NCBI GenBank assembly: GCA_902511025.1
Contig: CABXDP010000001.1
Span: 1-64,000 of the forward strand
Length of the DNA stretch: 64,000 bases
Reading direction: 5' to 3'
Origin: an uncultured Gammaproteobacteria bacterium
GTDB lineage: Bacteria > Pseudomonadota > Gammaproteobacteria > PS1 > Pseudothioglobaceae
Shown here: one piece after another, positions 38,949 through 48,877 of the stretch
How the letters are laid out: each line of letters starts with the position of its first letter
Position numbering within the stretch: the stretch's first letter is position 1
Position numbers and translations under genes: made by a program
The notes under the pieces: generated by a model
The model's input: only the letters and a program-made list of their open reading frames with translations
What the model was told of the DNA's origin: nothing
The model's database searches: none

Positions 38949-40589
38949 CTAGTTCTGCATGATGCGACCATCAGTATAACCAGAATACCCAGGATTTGCA
39001 CCAATATAGTCAGCAACAACTTCAGCTAAGTCTGGACCAAAGTCATAGATATCAGAAGCTGATCTGAAAACTTTATAACCGTCGCCACCGCCGCGAATAA
39101 AGTTATTAGAAACCATGCCATAGGTTTTATTTAAATCAAGTGGAACCCAAGTCCCATCTTCATCAATATCTATGGAGGTTACTCTTCCACCATTAGCTGG
39201 CTGAGACGCATCAAAGGTAAATCTCATTCCAGAAACTTGTGGGAATCTGCCAGCTACATCTTCGACTTCACTGACACCATTCTCAATGGCAGTTAAAAGC
39301 TGTTTTCCAGTTACCTTGAAAGTAGATAGTGTGTTCTGGAAAGGAAGAATTGTCATAACTTCTCCTAGCGTCACATCGCCTGCATCAAGGGATGCCCTTA
39401 TCCCTCCAGAGTTTGCTAGAGCAATCGTGTAGCCTTTGTCAATCACCGCACCTCTCATTGCATCAGCAATCATATTTCCCATGTCACATTCTTGAACGCG
39501 GCACACTGACCTATCTCCATTAAGTGATGCAGAAACATTACCAACCTGTGTCTCTTTTAGCTTATTAATTGGCTTTTCTAAAATATCTAAGCGAGTAACG
39601 ATTTGTGGGTCTTCAGCTACTGAAGAGTCAATCAAGATAGGCTCACCTTCAGCCGAAATGACATTGCCTGCCTCATCAAAGATTATATTAAGCTCTCCAA
39701 GATACTTTCCATAGGCATAAGCCTGAATAATCTGGACATCATTAACAACTGTGGGGTAAGGACCAACTGCCCTCTTATTGGTATTTGACAGCAACGCGTT
39801 ATCATGACCGCCTACAATGACATCAACTCCATAAGTATTGGCAGCAATCTCTTTGTCTATCGCGTAAGATGAGTGTGATAGAAGAATAATTTTATTAACC
39901 CCTTTTGCCTTTAAAACACGAACTTCAGACTGAACTGCATTGATTGCATCGGTAAAAATGATGTTATCTCCAGGACTTGATAGATCTTTGACATCTTCAG
40001 TCACTACCCCAATAAGTCCAATTTTTTCACCACCCTTCTCAACTATTGTCGACTTTTGAAGAATATCTCTTAATGCTGGCTCTAAACTTATGTGAGCATT
40101 AGCCATAAGTACCGGAAAATCTACAGCCTCCATAAAGTCTCTCAAGGTCTCTGGGCCATCATCAAACTCATGGTTACCAACAGCCATGCCATCATACTCA
40201 AGCGCATTCATCATGCCTGCTGCAACTTTACCTTTATAAAGATTATAAAAAAGCGTTCCTTGGAACTGATCACCACCATCTAGTAGTATCGTATTTTCAT
40301 GTCTTACTCGTGCTTCTTTAATAGCTGAAATTAATCTTGCTGTTCCTCCAAAACACTTACCCTCAGCATTACTATCTGCAGAGCAGTTATTGTCGTACTT
40401 GCTGATAGGTCTAAATCTAGCATGAAAGTCGTTTGTGTGCAGAATGGTGAGCTTAAAACCTTCATGTCCATCAGCCATGACTGGCTGAGAAAACATACCA
40501 AATGTTAAAAAACAACTAAGCCCAATTAGAATTGGCATTGCTTTATTCTTCTTCAATCTTAGTGATTGAAATGTATCAAATAGCCTCAT
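38949..40589 (-). CDS. Bifunctional metallophosphatase/5'-nucleotidase (UshA-like)
   Basis: LTILHTNDFHARF; LLDGGDQFQGTLFYNLYKG; AVGNHEFDDGPETL; ANSGGIRASLDAGDVTLGEVMTILPFQN. Confidence 0.93.
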   Translation of the reverse strand: MRLFDTFQSLRLKKNKAMPILIGLSCFLTFGMFSQPVMADGHEGFKLTILHTNDFHARFRPISKYDNNCSADSNAEGKCFGGTARLISAIKEARVRHENTILLDGGDQFQGTLFYNLYKGKVAAGMMNALEYDGMAVGNHEFDDGPETLRDFMEAVDFPVLMANAHISLEPALRDILQKSTIVEKGGEKIGLIGVVTEDVKDLSSPGDNIIFTDAINAVQSEVRVLKAKGVNKIILLSHSSYAIDKEIAANTYGVDVIVGGHDNALLSNTNKRAVGPYPTVVNDVQIIQAYAYGKYLGELNIIFDEAGNVISAEGEPILIDSSVAEDPQIVTRLDILEKPINKLKETQVGNVSASLNGDRSVCRVQECDMGNMIADAMRGAVIDKGYTIALANSGGIRASLDAGDVTLGEVMTILPFQNTLSTFKVTGKQLLTAIENGVSEVEDVAGRFPQVSGMRFTFDASQPANGGRVTSIDIDEDGTWVPLDLNKTYGMVSNNFIRGGGDGYKVFRSASDIYDFGPDLAEVVADYIGANPGYSGYTDGRIMQN

Positions 40590-40701
40590 AACACATCTCC
40601 CTTTAATAGAATAGTTAGAAAATATATTGATTAATCAATAATTTGCATTTTTATTGTAGACCTTTACAAACTAAAGTGGAGGCTTCTTTTAAAAAAATTA
40701 T

Positions 40702-43700
40702 TTAAGTAAATCTGGCTTTTAATCTGGAAAGCCAGTTAGAGATATCAAGATTAATTGAGTAAAGGCAAGGAAGTAGTATTAAAGTTACAAAAGTACCAAA
40801 CAATAAACCATAACCCAAAGCCATAACCATCGGCTGAAGAAAGGCATCTTTACCACCGAAACCATAGATAAGTGGGAGAACTCCTGCAAGTGTTGTAAGG
40901 GTTGTTAAGATAACTGCCCTTAAACGATCTTTTGCACCCCTGGCAATCCATTCTTTGGAAACAAAACTCTCTCCAACTTCTTTTTTGATGTGATTCAAAT
41001 GACTAATCATAACCAGAGAATCGTTAACCACAACACCAACCAGCGCCAAAACCCCCAGTAAAACGAAAAAGCTAAATGTCTCAGAGTGAAAGAAAAAGGC
41101 CCAAACAACGCCAATCATAGCAAAGGGGATGCTAAGGATAACTAGCAACGGCTGTGAGTACGAATTAAACAATAGGGATATAAGCATATATATACCAAAT
41201 ACAGCAAAACCAAGCGCTAAAGAAAAGTCACTCAAGGCCTCTTTTGCTTCCAAGGAGCTGCCTCCTTCTATGGCGCGAACTTCAGGAAAATTGTTAATCA
41301 AATCAAGATCTTCAAGAGCCCTTTGCGAAACAGATTGAGCAGTAGTTATAGAGTCCTCAACCGCTGCACTTACTTTAACAACTCGCTCTCCATTTAAGTG
41401 CTTGTAGTTTGGGTCGCCTGGCGTCTCGATAACACTGGCAAATTGAGACATGGGAATCATTCTCCCTTGACTATTTCTGATCGAGGTTTTCGTAATATAG
41501 TCATCAGAATAGTTACTATCACCAAGATACATTTTCACATTTAGGCTAGTGTTATCAAAATCTACATCAGAAACATCCATGCCAGAATAAATTGTCCTCA
41601 AATGACTATAAACCTGCTGATATTGAATTCCTAGTCTTGCCATTGATTCGTAATCTAACAAAACCTCGATACGATTTTTACTTAAATCATCATCACGATC
41701 AATGTCGCTGACGCCGTTATAACTGTTCAGAATTTTTTCAAGTTGATCAACAGCCGCTTGTCGCTGACCATCATTACTTCCAATCAAACTGAGCTCAATG
41801 TCAAGTGCTCCTCTAGGACCACCCCTGTTTGTCCTAAAATTAATCCTTGAAACGCCTTCAATAGCTTTAGTTTCTGCTTTAAGAATTTCTATAATTTCTT
41901 TGGCAGAGATTTCACGATCATTAGCTGGAATCAAGGTGATTGCAATAGAAGCGCGATTAGATCCTCTTGATCCAATTGTGCTAGTAAAAAAGTCCAGGTT
42001 TTCACCCACCTTATCTATAATAATTTCATCAATTTTAATGATGGACTGTTCTGTAGTTTCAACTGGAGTTCCAAGAGGAGCTTGGACTCTTATATTTATG
42101 GAATTTGTCCCGCTCGATGGCCACTGAATATAACTAATCTCTTTTGTTCCAACATAGGCACTAAATGCAAGCAGCCCAATAAACAAACTCAAGACGATAA
42201 ATCGCCACCTCAAGATTACCAATAATACTTTTTCAAACCATCTCTCAACAGGCTTAAACCATGTTTTTTGTTTTTTAGCCCTACTCCCAGACATGTGCGC
42301 AGGCAAAGCAATACTTACCTCAAGTAATGAGAAAGCTAAGGCGCAGATAACAGTAATTGGCAATATATATATAAATTTACCGGTCGTACCACTGACTAAT
42401 AGAACCGTTGATATGGCCAGAACTGTCGTTAAAATAGTGGTAATAACTGGCATGATGACCCTTTTGAGGCCATCAACGATATTTTGATAAACGTCACCGC
42501 CCTTCTCTTTGTAGTGATGAATACTCTCAGCTATGATGATGCTGTCATCTACAACTAGACCTAAGACCAAAACCATTCCAATCGTTGAAATTAAATTAAT
42601 AGTTTCACCTGCAAAACCAAGAAAAGCAACGGTACCCAAAAGGGTAACTGGGATACTGATGGCAACCCAAAACGCAGTCTTTAAAGATAAAAATAAGCCC
42701 AAAACAACCATAATGAGAGCTAGTCCCACTAAGGCGTTATTCATGACAATACTTAATCGATTGGAGACTGACTTTGATCTATCATCGGTAACTATTAAAT
42801 TAAGGTCAGAGGGATACGTTTCTTTTAGTGTGTTTAAAGTCTCTCTTACTTTTTCAACCGTTCTAATAACGTCGGCTTTTTCTGTTTTTGTAACCTTTAG
42901 AATATAACCCTTAGTTCCATTAATACGAGTAATTGTATTTAAACCAATCTCACCTTCATCGATTGTTGCAATGTCTTTTAAAAGAATTGTAGGCCCATCA
43001 AAGCTAGACTTAACAACAACATTCTCCAAAGACTCCATCGTTTCATATTCAGAGATAATAACTATATTTTTTTGGTTTCTCCCTTGATTATTGTCACCAA
43101 TGGCAGAACGAATATTTTGATCCGCGATAACACTTCTGACCTGATCAAAAGAGAGCTGATACTGCAAAAGCTTTTCTGGATTAATTCTGATCTGCACTTC
43201 TCTGTCTGAATCTCCACTCACATTAACACTTGAAACGCCATCAATCAACGATAGGTTTTTCTCAATATTATTTGCTATGGCTTTGGCAGTCTCGATATTT
43301 ATATTGTCACCCCCTATGACTATCGTGAGAATTGGCCACTCCGTGCTGGTTCTGTCAATCACTCGTGGATCGTTAGCATCTTCAGGTAAGTCTTCAATCT
43401 CATTGACCGCCTCAGAAATACTGTCCTTCACTGATTGAATGTCATCCACATCTTCCTCAATTTCAATATTGATTCTAGATGACCCTTCAGAGGAGGTAGA
43501 GGTTAACTCCTTGATTCCGTAGATTCCCTTTATTTTGTTCTCAATAACATTCGTAATATTCTTCTCAACATCTCTAGGTGATGCACTCGGATAAGAAGTG
43601 TTTATTGAAAGTCGATCAAATTCAATAACTGGGTATGTATCACGCTGTATTTTTTGAAGCGTCATAAAGCCCAATATCACAACAGACAATGTAAAAAGGA

Positions 43701-43746
43701 GTGCTAGTTTTTTTTGTTTTGCAAAAAATAAAAGGAAAGTATTCAT
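40702..43746 (-). CDS. RND efflux permease (AcrB/HAE1-like)
   Basis: 1014 aa; LVLGLVVDDSIIIAESIHHY; duplicated TM bundles; LVGVVVNDSLVMISHLN. Confidence 0.92.
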   Translation of the reverse strand: MNTFLLFFAKQKKLALLFTLSVVILGFMTLQKIQRDTYPVIEFDRLSINTSYPSASPRDVEKNITNVIENKIKGIYGIKELTSTSSEGSSRINIEIEEDVDDIQSVKDSISEAVNEIEDLPEDANDPRVIDRTSTEWPILTIVIGGDNINIETAKAIANNIEKNLSLIDGVSSVNVSGDSDREVQIRINPEKLLQYQLSFDQVRSVIADQNIRSAIGDNNQGRNQKNIVIISEYETMESLENVVVKSSFDGPTILLKDIATIDEGEIGLNTITRINGTKGYILKVTKTEKADVIRTVEKVRETLNTLKETYPSDLNLIVTDDRSKSVSNRLSIVMNNALVGLALIMVVLGLFLSLKTAFWVAISIPVTLLGTVAFLGFAGETINLISTIGMVLVLGLVVDDSIIIAESIHHYKEKGGDVYQNIVDGLKRVIMPVITTILTTVLAISTVLLVSGTTGKFIYILPITVICALAFSLLEVSIALPAHMSGSRAKKQKTWFKPVERWFEKVLLVILRWRFIVLSLFIGLLAFSAYVGTKEISYIQWPSSGTNSINIRVQAPLGTPVETTEQSIIKIDEIIIDKVGENLDFFTSTIGSRGSNRASIAITLIPANDREISAKEIIEILKAETKAIEGVSRINFRTNRGGPRGALDIELSLIGSNDGQRQAAVDQLEKILNSYNGVSDIDRDDDLSKNRIEVLLDYESMARLGIQYQQVYSHLRTIYSGMDVSDVDFDNTSLNVKMYLGDSNYSDDYITKTSIRNSQGRMIPMSQFASVIETPGDPNYKHLNGERVVKVSAAVEDSITTAQSVSQRALEDLDLINNFPEVRAIEGGSSLEAKEALSDFSLALGFAVFGIYMLISLLFNSYSQPLLVILSIPFAMIGVVWAFFFHSETFSFFVLLGVLALVGVVVNDSLVMISHLNHIKKEVGESFVSKEWIARGAKDRLRAVILTTLTTLAGVLPLIYGFGGKDAFLQPMVMALGYGLLFGTFVTLILLPCLYSINLDISNWLSRLKARFT

Positions 43747-43944
43747 AAGCTTAGTATTTTAAAACGCATTTCGTTCAGTTTGTTCATTGATAAACCTACT
43801 TTAATTCACAATTAATCACTAGTGGTCTTAGGATTAAAAAATACTATGTTATTCTCAAACACTTACTGGAAAATGAAGAAAGAGTGAATGTTTAATATAT
43901 TCAAAGTGGTTATAGTTAATAAAGCATTAACTGAATGTTATTTT

Positions 43945-44718
43945 TTATAATTGATTCAATAAAAATTCTCTAACTTGCCTTCCCACTATTTCAGGGGCCT
44001 CAATCAATATTGAATGTTTCAACTTCTCTAAAATACAGAGCTCAGAATGACGCAAACTGTCTGCAATTAACTTATTGAGTCTTGGATTACAGCCACCATC
44101 ATTTTCCCCAGTAAGAACAAGACAGGGCTGCTTAATTTGATTCAGCCATGGAGACATTTCGGTTTCTGCATAGATACGAAAAACCTCTAGGAAGACTTCT
44201 GAATCTGTATCAAGGACCTGCTTTAATCGAAACTCTACAGAGTCATAGTTTTCATTGATAAATTTGTCTGTAAACCATCGATCAGTCAAAGTGCTTAATA
44301 TTGGCTCGATGCCTTTCTGGTTCATACTCTCAACGATAGCAATCACTTTACTTTGGTCTTCTTTTGTTCTAAATGCGGCAGTACTGAGCAGTGAAATTGA
44401 AAGAACATGATTAGGATAAGACTTTGCATACCTTGGACCAATCATTCCGCCTAATGAGTGGCCAACAAGATGAATTTTTCGAAGATTGAGAGTCAGTCTA
44501 ATAGCCTCTAAGTCCTCTACTAAGACATCTAAACTGTATGGTAACTCACCTTTAGAAGAGTCTCCGTGACCTCTTAAATCATAACTTATGCAGGTAAAGT
44601 TGTTTTCTAGATGAGGGATAACATGATCCCAGGCAGATTTACGAGCTCCAATGCCGTGAATGAAGATGATTGCCGGCCCTGAACCCGAAATACTATAGCT
44701 TGAATCAATGCTGGCCAT
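43945..44718 (-). CDS. Alpha/beta-fold hydrolase
   Basis: IIFIHGIGARKSAWDHVIP; LVGHSLGGMIG nucleophile elbow; LKHSILIEAPEIV. Confidence 0.88.
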   Translation of the reverse strand: MASIDSSYSISGSGPAIIFIHGIGARKSAWDHVIPHLENNFTCISYDLRGHGDSSKGELPYSLDVLVEDLEAIRLTLNLRKIHLVGHSLGGMIGPRYAKSYPNHVLSISLLSTAAFRTKEDQSKVIAIVESMNQKGIEPILSTLTDRWFTDKFINENYDSVEFRLKQVLDTDSEVFLEVFRIYAETEMSPWLNQIKQPCLVLTGENDGGCNPRLNKLIADSLRHSELCILEKLKHSILIEAPEIVGRQVREFLLNQL

Positions 44719-44721
44719 AAT

Positions 44722-45738
44722 CTATGAAAAATGAGGAATCACTTTATCAGAAAACTCTTCAATTGAAGCCATTGTATCTTCATGACTCGCACCAAAATTC
44801 ATATTCAAAATCAATCGATCAATGCCGATTTCTTCATAGGGCGAGAGCTTATCAATCATCTCCTCAACCGAGCAAATCAATAAACTCTCATTCAATTCCT
44901 CCATGCTTTGCTTTCTAGGCAATATATCAATCATTCCATGGTTTACCTTACCGGGGCCAGTAAAGACATTATCAAAACGTGAATAGTATTCATAAGCCGT
45001 CTCAAGTTTCTCTCTCTTGTCTTGCTCATTTTTTACAACAAATGCAACTCTTGATAAAGATAAACTTAAGTCATCGCCCTTTTGACCTAGATCTCTCTTG
45101 CCTCTATTAAATCCGTCAACTTGATTCAACATTAACTGGTGGTCACCCGAAAGTGGCGTTGTCATAATATGAAAGCCTCTCTTAGTGCACTCATAGATTC
45201 CCTCTGGATCTAAGACAGCCATCATAATTGGAGGACCATTTTTAGTCATTGGTCTTGGCATCACCGTTAATTTGTCAAAATTATAGTATTTTCCGCTCCA
45301 AGACACTTCTTCTCTTGAAAGGAGAGCCGTTAAGACATCAAGGGACTCGTTAAACTTTTCTCTACTTTCATCTAGAGGGGAGTCTAATCGAGCCATTTCG
45401 TATGCAAAAGCGCCCCTACCAACTCCCAAGAATAGTCGATCATTAGTAAATATTTGAGAAGCAATAACTTCTCCAGCGTAAACCCTCATATCATGAAGAG
45501 GCAAAACAACAACAGCTGTAATAATATTAATGTTTTGGGTCGCCTCAGCAATCTTCACTGCAAACTGGAGGGGCGCAGGCATCATCAAAATATTGATTAA
45601 ATGATGCTCTGTTAAAGCAACGCTATCGTAGCCACCTTGGTCACATAGAACAGCCTGCTCAAACATATCGCCATATAGACGATTTCCAGTGTATTCTTTA
45701 GTCCTTAAGTAGGAGGATAATTGCTGGCAAAACTTCAT
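44722..45738 (-). CDS. LLM-class (luciferase-like) flavin-dependent monooxygenase
   Basis: YGDMFEQAVLCDQGGYDSVALTEHHL; DRLFLGVGRGAFAYEM; SLDVLTALLSREEVSWSGKYYNF. Confidence 0.88.
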   Translation of the reverse strand: MKFCQQLSSYLRTKEYTGNRLYGDMFEQAVLCDQGGYDSVALTEHHLINILMMPAPLQFAVKIAEATQNINIITAVVVLPLHDMRVYAGEVIASQIFTNDRLFLGVGRGAFAYEMARLDSPLDESREKFNESLDVLTALLSREEVSWSGKYYNFDKLTVMPRPMTKNGPPIMMAVLDPEGIYECTKRGFHIMTTPLSGDHQLMLNQVDGFNRGKRDLGQKGDDLSLSLSRVAFVVKNEQDKREKLETAYEYYSRFDNVFTGPGKVNHGMIDILPRKQSMEELNESLLICSVEEMIDKLSPYEEIGIDRLILNMNFGASHEDTMASIEEFSDKVIPHFS

Positions 45739-45833
45739 AAATTAGTTATTAGAGGCTAAAGATTCTTAGTGACAACTTTATCATAAAGCATAACTTTATT
45801 TTTTAAAATTTCAAACTCAAATATAATGCAATT

Positions 45834-46019
45834 GTGAATAAAATCTTACCGTCTATATTTGCCATCATTCTTTTGGCTACTGGCCTAATCTATAAAGATA
45901 TTTATTTGATTCTTAAGCTTGCTCTTTATTTTGGTTTTTGGTACTCAATCATATGGTTAACGAAGTTTTTATCTCGAGACTTTACAGATGGAAGAAAGAA
46001 TGATTTTTTTGGAGAATAA
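45834..46019 (+). CDS. Small membrane protein, hypothetical
   Basis: 61 aa GTG-start ORF, hydrophobic, immediately upstream of the nucleoside phosphorylase. Confidence 0.4.
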   Translation: MNKILPSIFAIILLATGLIYKDIYLILKLALYFGFWYSIIWLTKFLSRDFTDGRKNDFFGE

Positions 46020-46024
46020 CGGTT

Positions 46025-46951
46025 TTGCTGAATAAAAAATCAGAAATTGTAATTGTTAATGACAAACTCTATCACCTCGGCATTAAAAAATCTGATCTTG
46101 CTGAAAATATCTTTATTGTTGGTGATCCTGCTAGGGCCATTCGAGTGTCTCTAGAGTTTGACCAGATTGATTGTGAAATTTCAAATCGTGAGTACTTAAC
46201 TTTTACTGGGAGTTATCAAGGTATGCCCGTTTCAGTTATTGGTACAGGTATAGGAACAGATAACGTTGAAATTGCCCTAGTGGAGGCCTATATTGCTCAT
46301 GAATTTGATTTAGAGAGCGGAGAAAGGCAGAATAACTGTAAACCATTAACCATTATTCGTCTTGGCACTTCTGGAGGCATTCAGTCAGATGTCACACCAG
46401 GATCAATTGCGATCTCTTCATATGCACTTGGTCTTGATAGTACTGGAATTTATTACGAACAGCCTGCTGAAGATCAGGTTGTAAAAAAAATAGAAGTAGA
46501 ATCATCAAAAATTCTAAATAGTGCGATTTCTGAAAAATCTCGGTTTAAAGGAAAAATAACACCATATGCTTCTAAAGCTTCAAGCAAGGTGACAAAAGCA
46601 CTCATCAACCAAGCTAAGCTTCAGGGCGTCGAATTTGCAACTGGAATTACTGTGTCTTCTCCAGGCTTTTATGGCCCTTCGTCTCGATATATCGAAGGAT
46701 TAAACAATACGCTAGAAGATATTAAAGGTAGTCTCTCAACGCTTAATATTGATGGCTTAAAAGTTCATAATATGGAGATGGAGTCTAGCCTTCTTTTTCA
46801 TTTATGCTCTCAGCTTGACTATCATGCTGGAACGATCTGTACAATTATCAGCGGACCTGACGATAGTGACTCAATTATTGATTATGAAGCTGCAATAGGC
46901 AGCACAATCAAAATAGGATTGAACGCCCTTAAGGAGCTTAATGGTGCTTAA
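46025..46951 (+). CDS. udp: Nucleoside (uridine-type) phosphorylase
   Basis: NIFIVGDPARAIRVSLEFD; GTGIGTDNVEIALVEAYI; IRLGTSGGIQSDVTPGSIAIS; NMEMESSLLFHL; TTG start. Confidence 0.87.
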   Translation: MLNKKSEIVIVNDKLYHLGIKKSDLAENIFIVGDPARAIRVSLEFDQIDCEISNREYLTFTGSYQGMPVSVIGTGIGTDNVEIALVEAYIAHEFDLESGERQNNCKPLTIIRLGTSGGIQSDVTPGSIAISSYALGLDSTGIYYEQPAEDQVVKKIEVESSKILNSAISEKSRFKGKITPYASKASSKVTKALINQAKLQGVEFATGITVSSPGFYGPSSRYIEGLNNTLEDIKGSLSTLNIDGLKVHNMEMESSLLFHLCSQLDYHAGTICTIISGPDDSDSIIDYEAAIGSTIKIGLNALKELNGA

Positions 46952-47363
46952 TAAATCAATTCGAAAGCAGATACTATTAATCGCTTTATTATTCTTTGGA
47001 AGCTCAATATGTGCTGACGAAGCAAATAAAATGTCAATCATCGATGACCAGACTAATCACATCATGGTTGAGAGTTTTAATTTTGAGCGTTTAGACTCTG
47101 AAGACGCTACAACAATAAAAATTGAAACCAATAAAATAACTAAAGTGAGCTGCTCTATCTTTGATAAAAATAATAGACCCGTTACTACTCTAGAGGGGGA
47201 GATTAAGCCGCCATTAACCGAGATTAAAGCGTTCTCTAAAAACGTAATGGTCACCTCTGTCAGGTGTCTTGAGATAGAAGAAGATATTAATCAGCAAGGA
47301 GATGAGCTAATGGAGATGTACTTCAAAATGCCAACATTCCTATTAGATAATATTCAAGATTAA
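46941..47363 (+). CDS. Hypothetical exported protein
   Basis: 140 aa ORF with signal-peptide-like N-terminus, overlapping the phosphorylase 3' end. Confidence 0.5.
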   Translation: MVLNKSIRKQILLIALLFFGSSICADEANKMSIIDDQTNHIMVESFNFERLDSEDATTIKIETNKITKVSCSIFDKNNRPVTTLEGEIKPPLTEIKAFSKNVMVTSVRCLEIEEDINQQGDELMEMYFKMPTFLLDNIQD

Positions 47364-47419
47364 ACCCTTAAAGAAATAACCGCAGGAAATAACCTTCACT
47401 GCGGTCTAAGATTTAAATT

Positions 47420-47527
47420 CTATTTCTGATTTTCAATGTTCTTGAATTCTTTTACAGTTAAAACTGCACCAATAATAGCAAGAACAAAACAGAATAGCCC
47501 GGTAAGAAATATTAATGAATCATCCAT
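47420..47527 (-). CDS. Tiny membrane protein, 35 aa
   Basis: Manual reading: MDDSLIFLTGLFCFVLAIIGAVLTVKEFKNIENQK*. Confidence 0.4.
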   Translation of the reverse strand: MDDSLIFLTGLFCFVLAIIGAVLTVKEFKNIENQK

Positions 47528-47529
47528 AA

Positions 47530-47706
47530 TCAGTCCTTCCTAGCTATTATCTTGAAGTAAATAGCAAATGTTAAAATTGACGGTATCCAAGTAGAGGTAA
47601 ACAAAGCTTCTTGCCTTGTATCAACCCCTTGAAACCACAGATATGCTGTGGTTACAAATGCAACACCAACAGAAACCAAAATACATATATCTGACGTTTT
47701 AATCAT
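47530..47706 (-). CDS. Small membrane protein, 58 aa
   Basis: Manual reading: MIKTSDICILVSVGVAFVTTAYLWFQGVDTRQEALFTSTWIPSILTFAIYFKIIARKD*. Confidence 0.45.
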   Translation of the reverse strand: MIKTSDICILVSVGVAFVTTAYLWFQGVDTRQEALFTSTWIPSILTFAIYFKIIARKD

Positions 47707-47727
47707 AATTACATCCTTGTTAAAAAA

Positions 47728-47916
47728 TTAGTCTTCATTCCAAAAAGCCCAAGAAGCAATCAGTAAAAAGAGCACCGCAAAGGATGCATGCGCCCTTATA
47801 CTTGTTTCCTGAGGTAACACTATTAAAAATGGAACAATATTAGCCATACCTAATAAAAGCCAAACTACACCCAACGATGCTAATGAAAGCGCTAATACCC
47901 CTAATTTTTTTCTCAT
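47728..47916 (-). CDS. Small membrane protein, 62 aa
   Basis: ORF with two TM segments; heads a run of three tiny membrane ORFs. Confidence 0.5.
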   Translation of the reverse strand: MRKKLGVLALSLASLGVVWLLLGMANIVPFLIVLPQETSIRAHASFAVLFLLIASWAFWNED

Positions 47917-48065
47917 ATCCAGTTAGTAGTTCAACTTCAGAAGTTAGTTTAGAGAACACAAGTAAACGATAAATGTGGAATTCATGAATATTGAGTGTAG
48001 ATTAAAGCAATGAATTTATCAATATGAAATAATTAGCCAATCAACTTTAGATAACCGCTCTAATA

Positions 48066-48281
48066 ATGAATGTAATTTCTCCAAAAAAACTCATCAATAG
48101 TAAGTGGACTAAACTGAATCCATTAAATTCAGAAAGGCACTTTATTGTAACCAAGGTTGAGTTTAACGAAAATCTAACTATCACTCATTGTTTGATTGAG
48201 GCTGTGGTCACTAAAAGAGTTGAAGAGATAGAATGGAGCGAACTGAAGGATGATAATGCTTGGAAGCATGGCTGGAAATAA
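48066..48281 (+). CDS. TIGR02450-type small Trp-rich protein
   Basis: PKKLINSKWTKLNPLNSERHFIVTKVEF...IEAVVTKRVEEIEWSELKDDNAWKHGW. Confidence 0.7.
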   Translation: MNVISPKKLINSKWTKLNPLNSERHFIVTKVEFNENLTITHCLIEAVVTKRVEEIEWSELKDDNAWKHGWK

Positions 48282-48327
48282 AAATGAAGGGCACTTTCAT
48301 ACCTAAAATAAATTATATAATGCCTTT

Positions 48328-48714
48328 ATGAGCAAAAAAAATGGACTAAATACTGAGCTATTAGAGAACGGAATGACTCTTCAAACGAACTATTTAAATG
48401 GTTTGAAAAGTGGCTCTGAAACCTATTATTACTCTAATGGTCAAAAGGCATCTGAAGGTTTCTATAAAGACAATAAATTAGAAGGCTCCCTAATTTACTG
48501 GTATGACAACGGGCAAAAAGCATCTGAAGGCCATTACATCAATGACAAACCTGAAGGTATCCAAACGGCCTGGGATGAAAATGGACAAATTGAATCAGAG
48601 CAAGAGTACAAAAATGGTGAACTCAACGGTAAATCTATTTTTTATGAAAATGGCATCAAAACTTCAGAGTTTGAATTAAAAAATGGCGATGTTGTCAGAG
48701 AGCTAAATGGATAA
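48328..48714 (+). CDS. MORN/YwqK-like repeat protein
   Basis: Repeated YYSNGQKASEGFYKDNKLEG / WYDNGQKASEGHYINDKPEG / WDENGQIESEQEYKNGELNG units. Confidence 0.8.
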   Translation: MSKKNGLNTELLENGMTLQTNYLNGLKSGSETYYYSNGQKASEGFYKDNKLEGSLIYWYDNGQKASEGHYINDKPEGIQTAWDENGQIESEQEYKNGELNGKSIFYENGIKTSEFELKNGDVVRELNG

Positions 48715-48874
48715 CAGAGTTGTTGATTGCTATGCTGAACTTAAACGTCTCAGAGACTTACAGTATGAATCCGACTTTATTGATGATCACAAGCAGTCTG
48801 GCTTGTATAGAGAAAAAGCTGAACATATACAAAGTTTAATCAATCAAGGTGTTGAGTACATACCCAACTTTTAA
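48707..48874 (+). CDS. Small ORF, 55 aa, hypothetical
   Basis: Manual reading: MDNRVVDCYAELKRLRDLQYESDFIDDHKQSGLYREKAEHIQSLINQGVEYIPNF*; overlaps the preceding ORF end. Confidence 0.45.
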   Translation: MDNRVVDCYAELKRLRDLQYESDFIDDHKQSGLYREKAEHIQSLINQGVEYIPNF

Positions 48875-48877
48875 AAA

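Noticed and set aside
47370-47412. Hairpin ACCGCAG...CTGCGGT after the 46941-47363 ORF as terminator
   Set aside because: Stem is real (7 bp) but has a 13-nt loop and no clean T-run; too weak to call.
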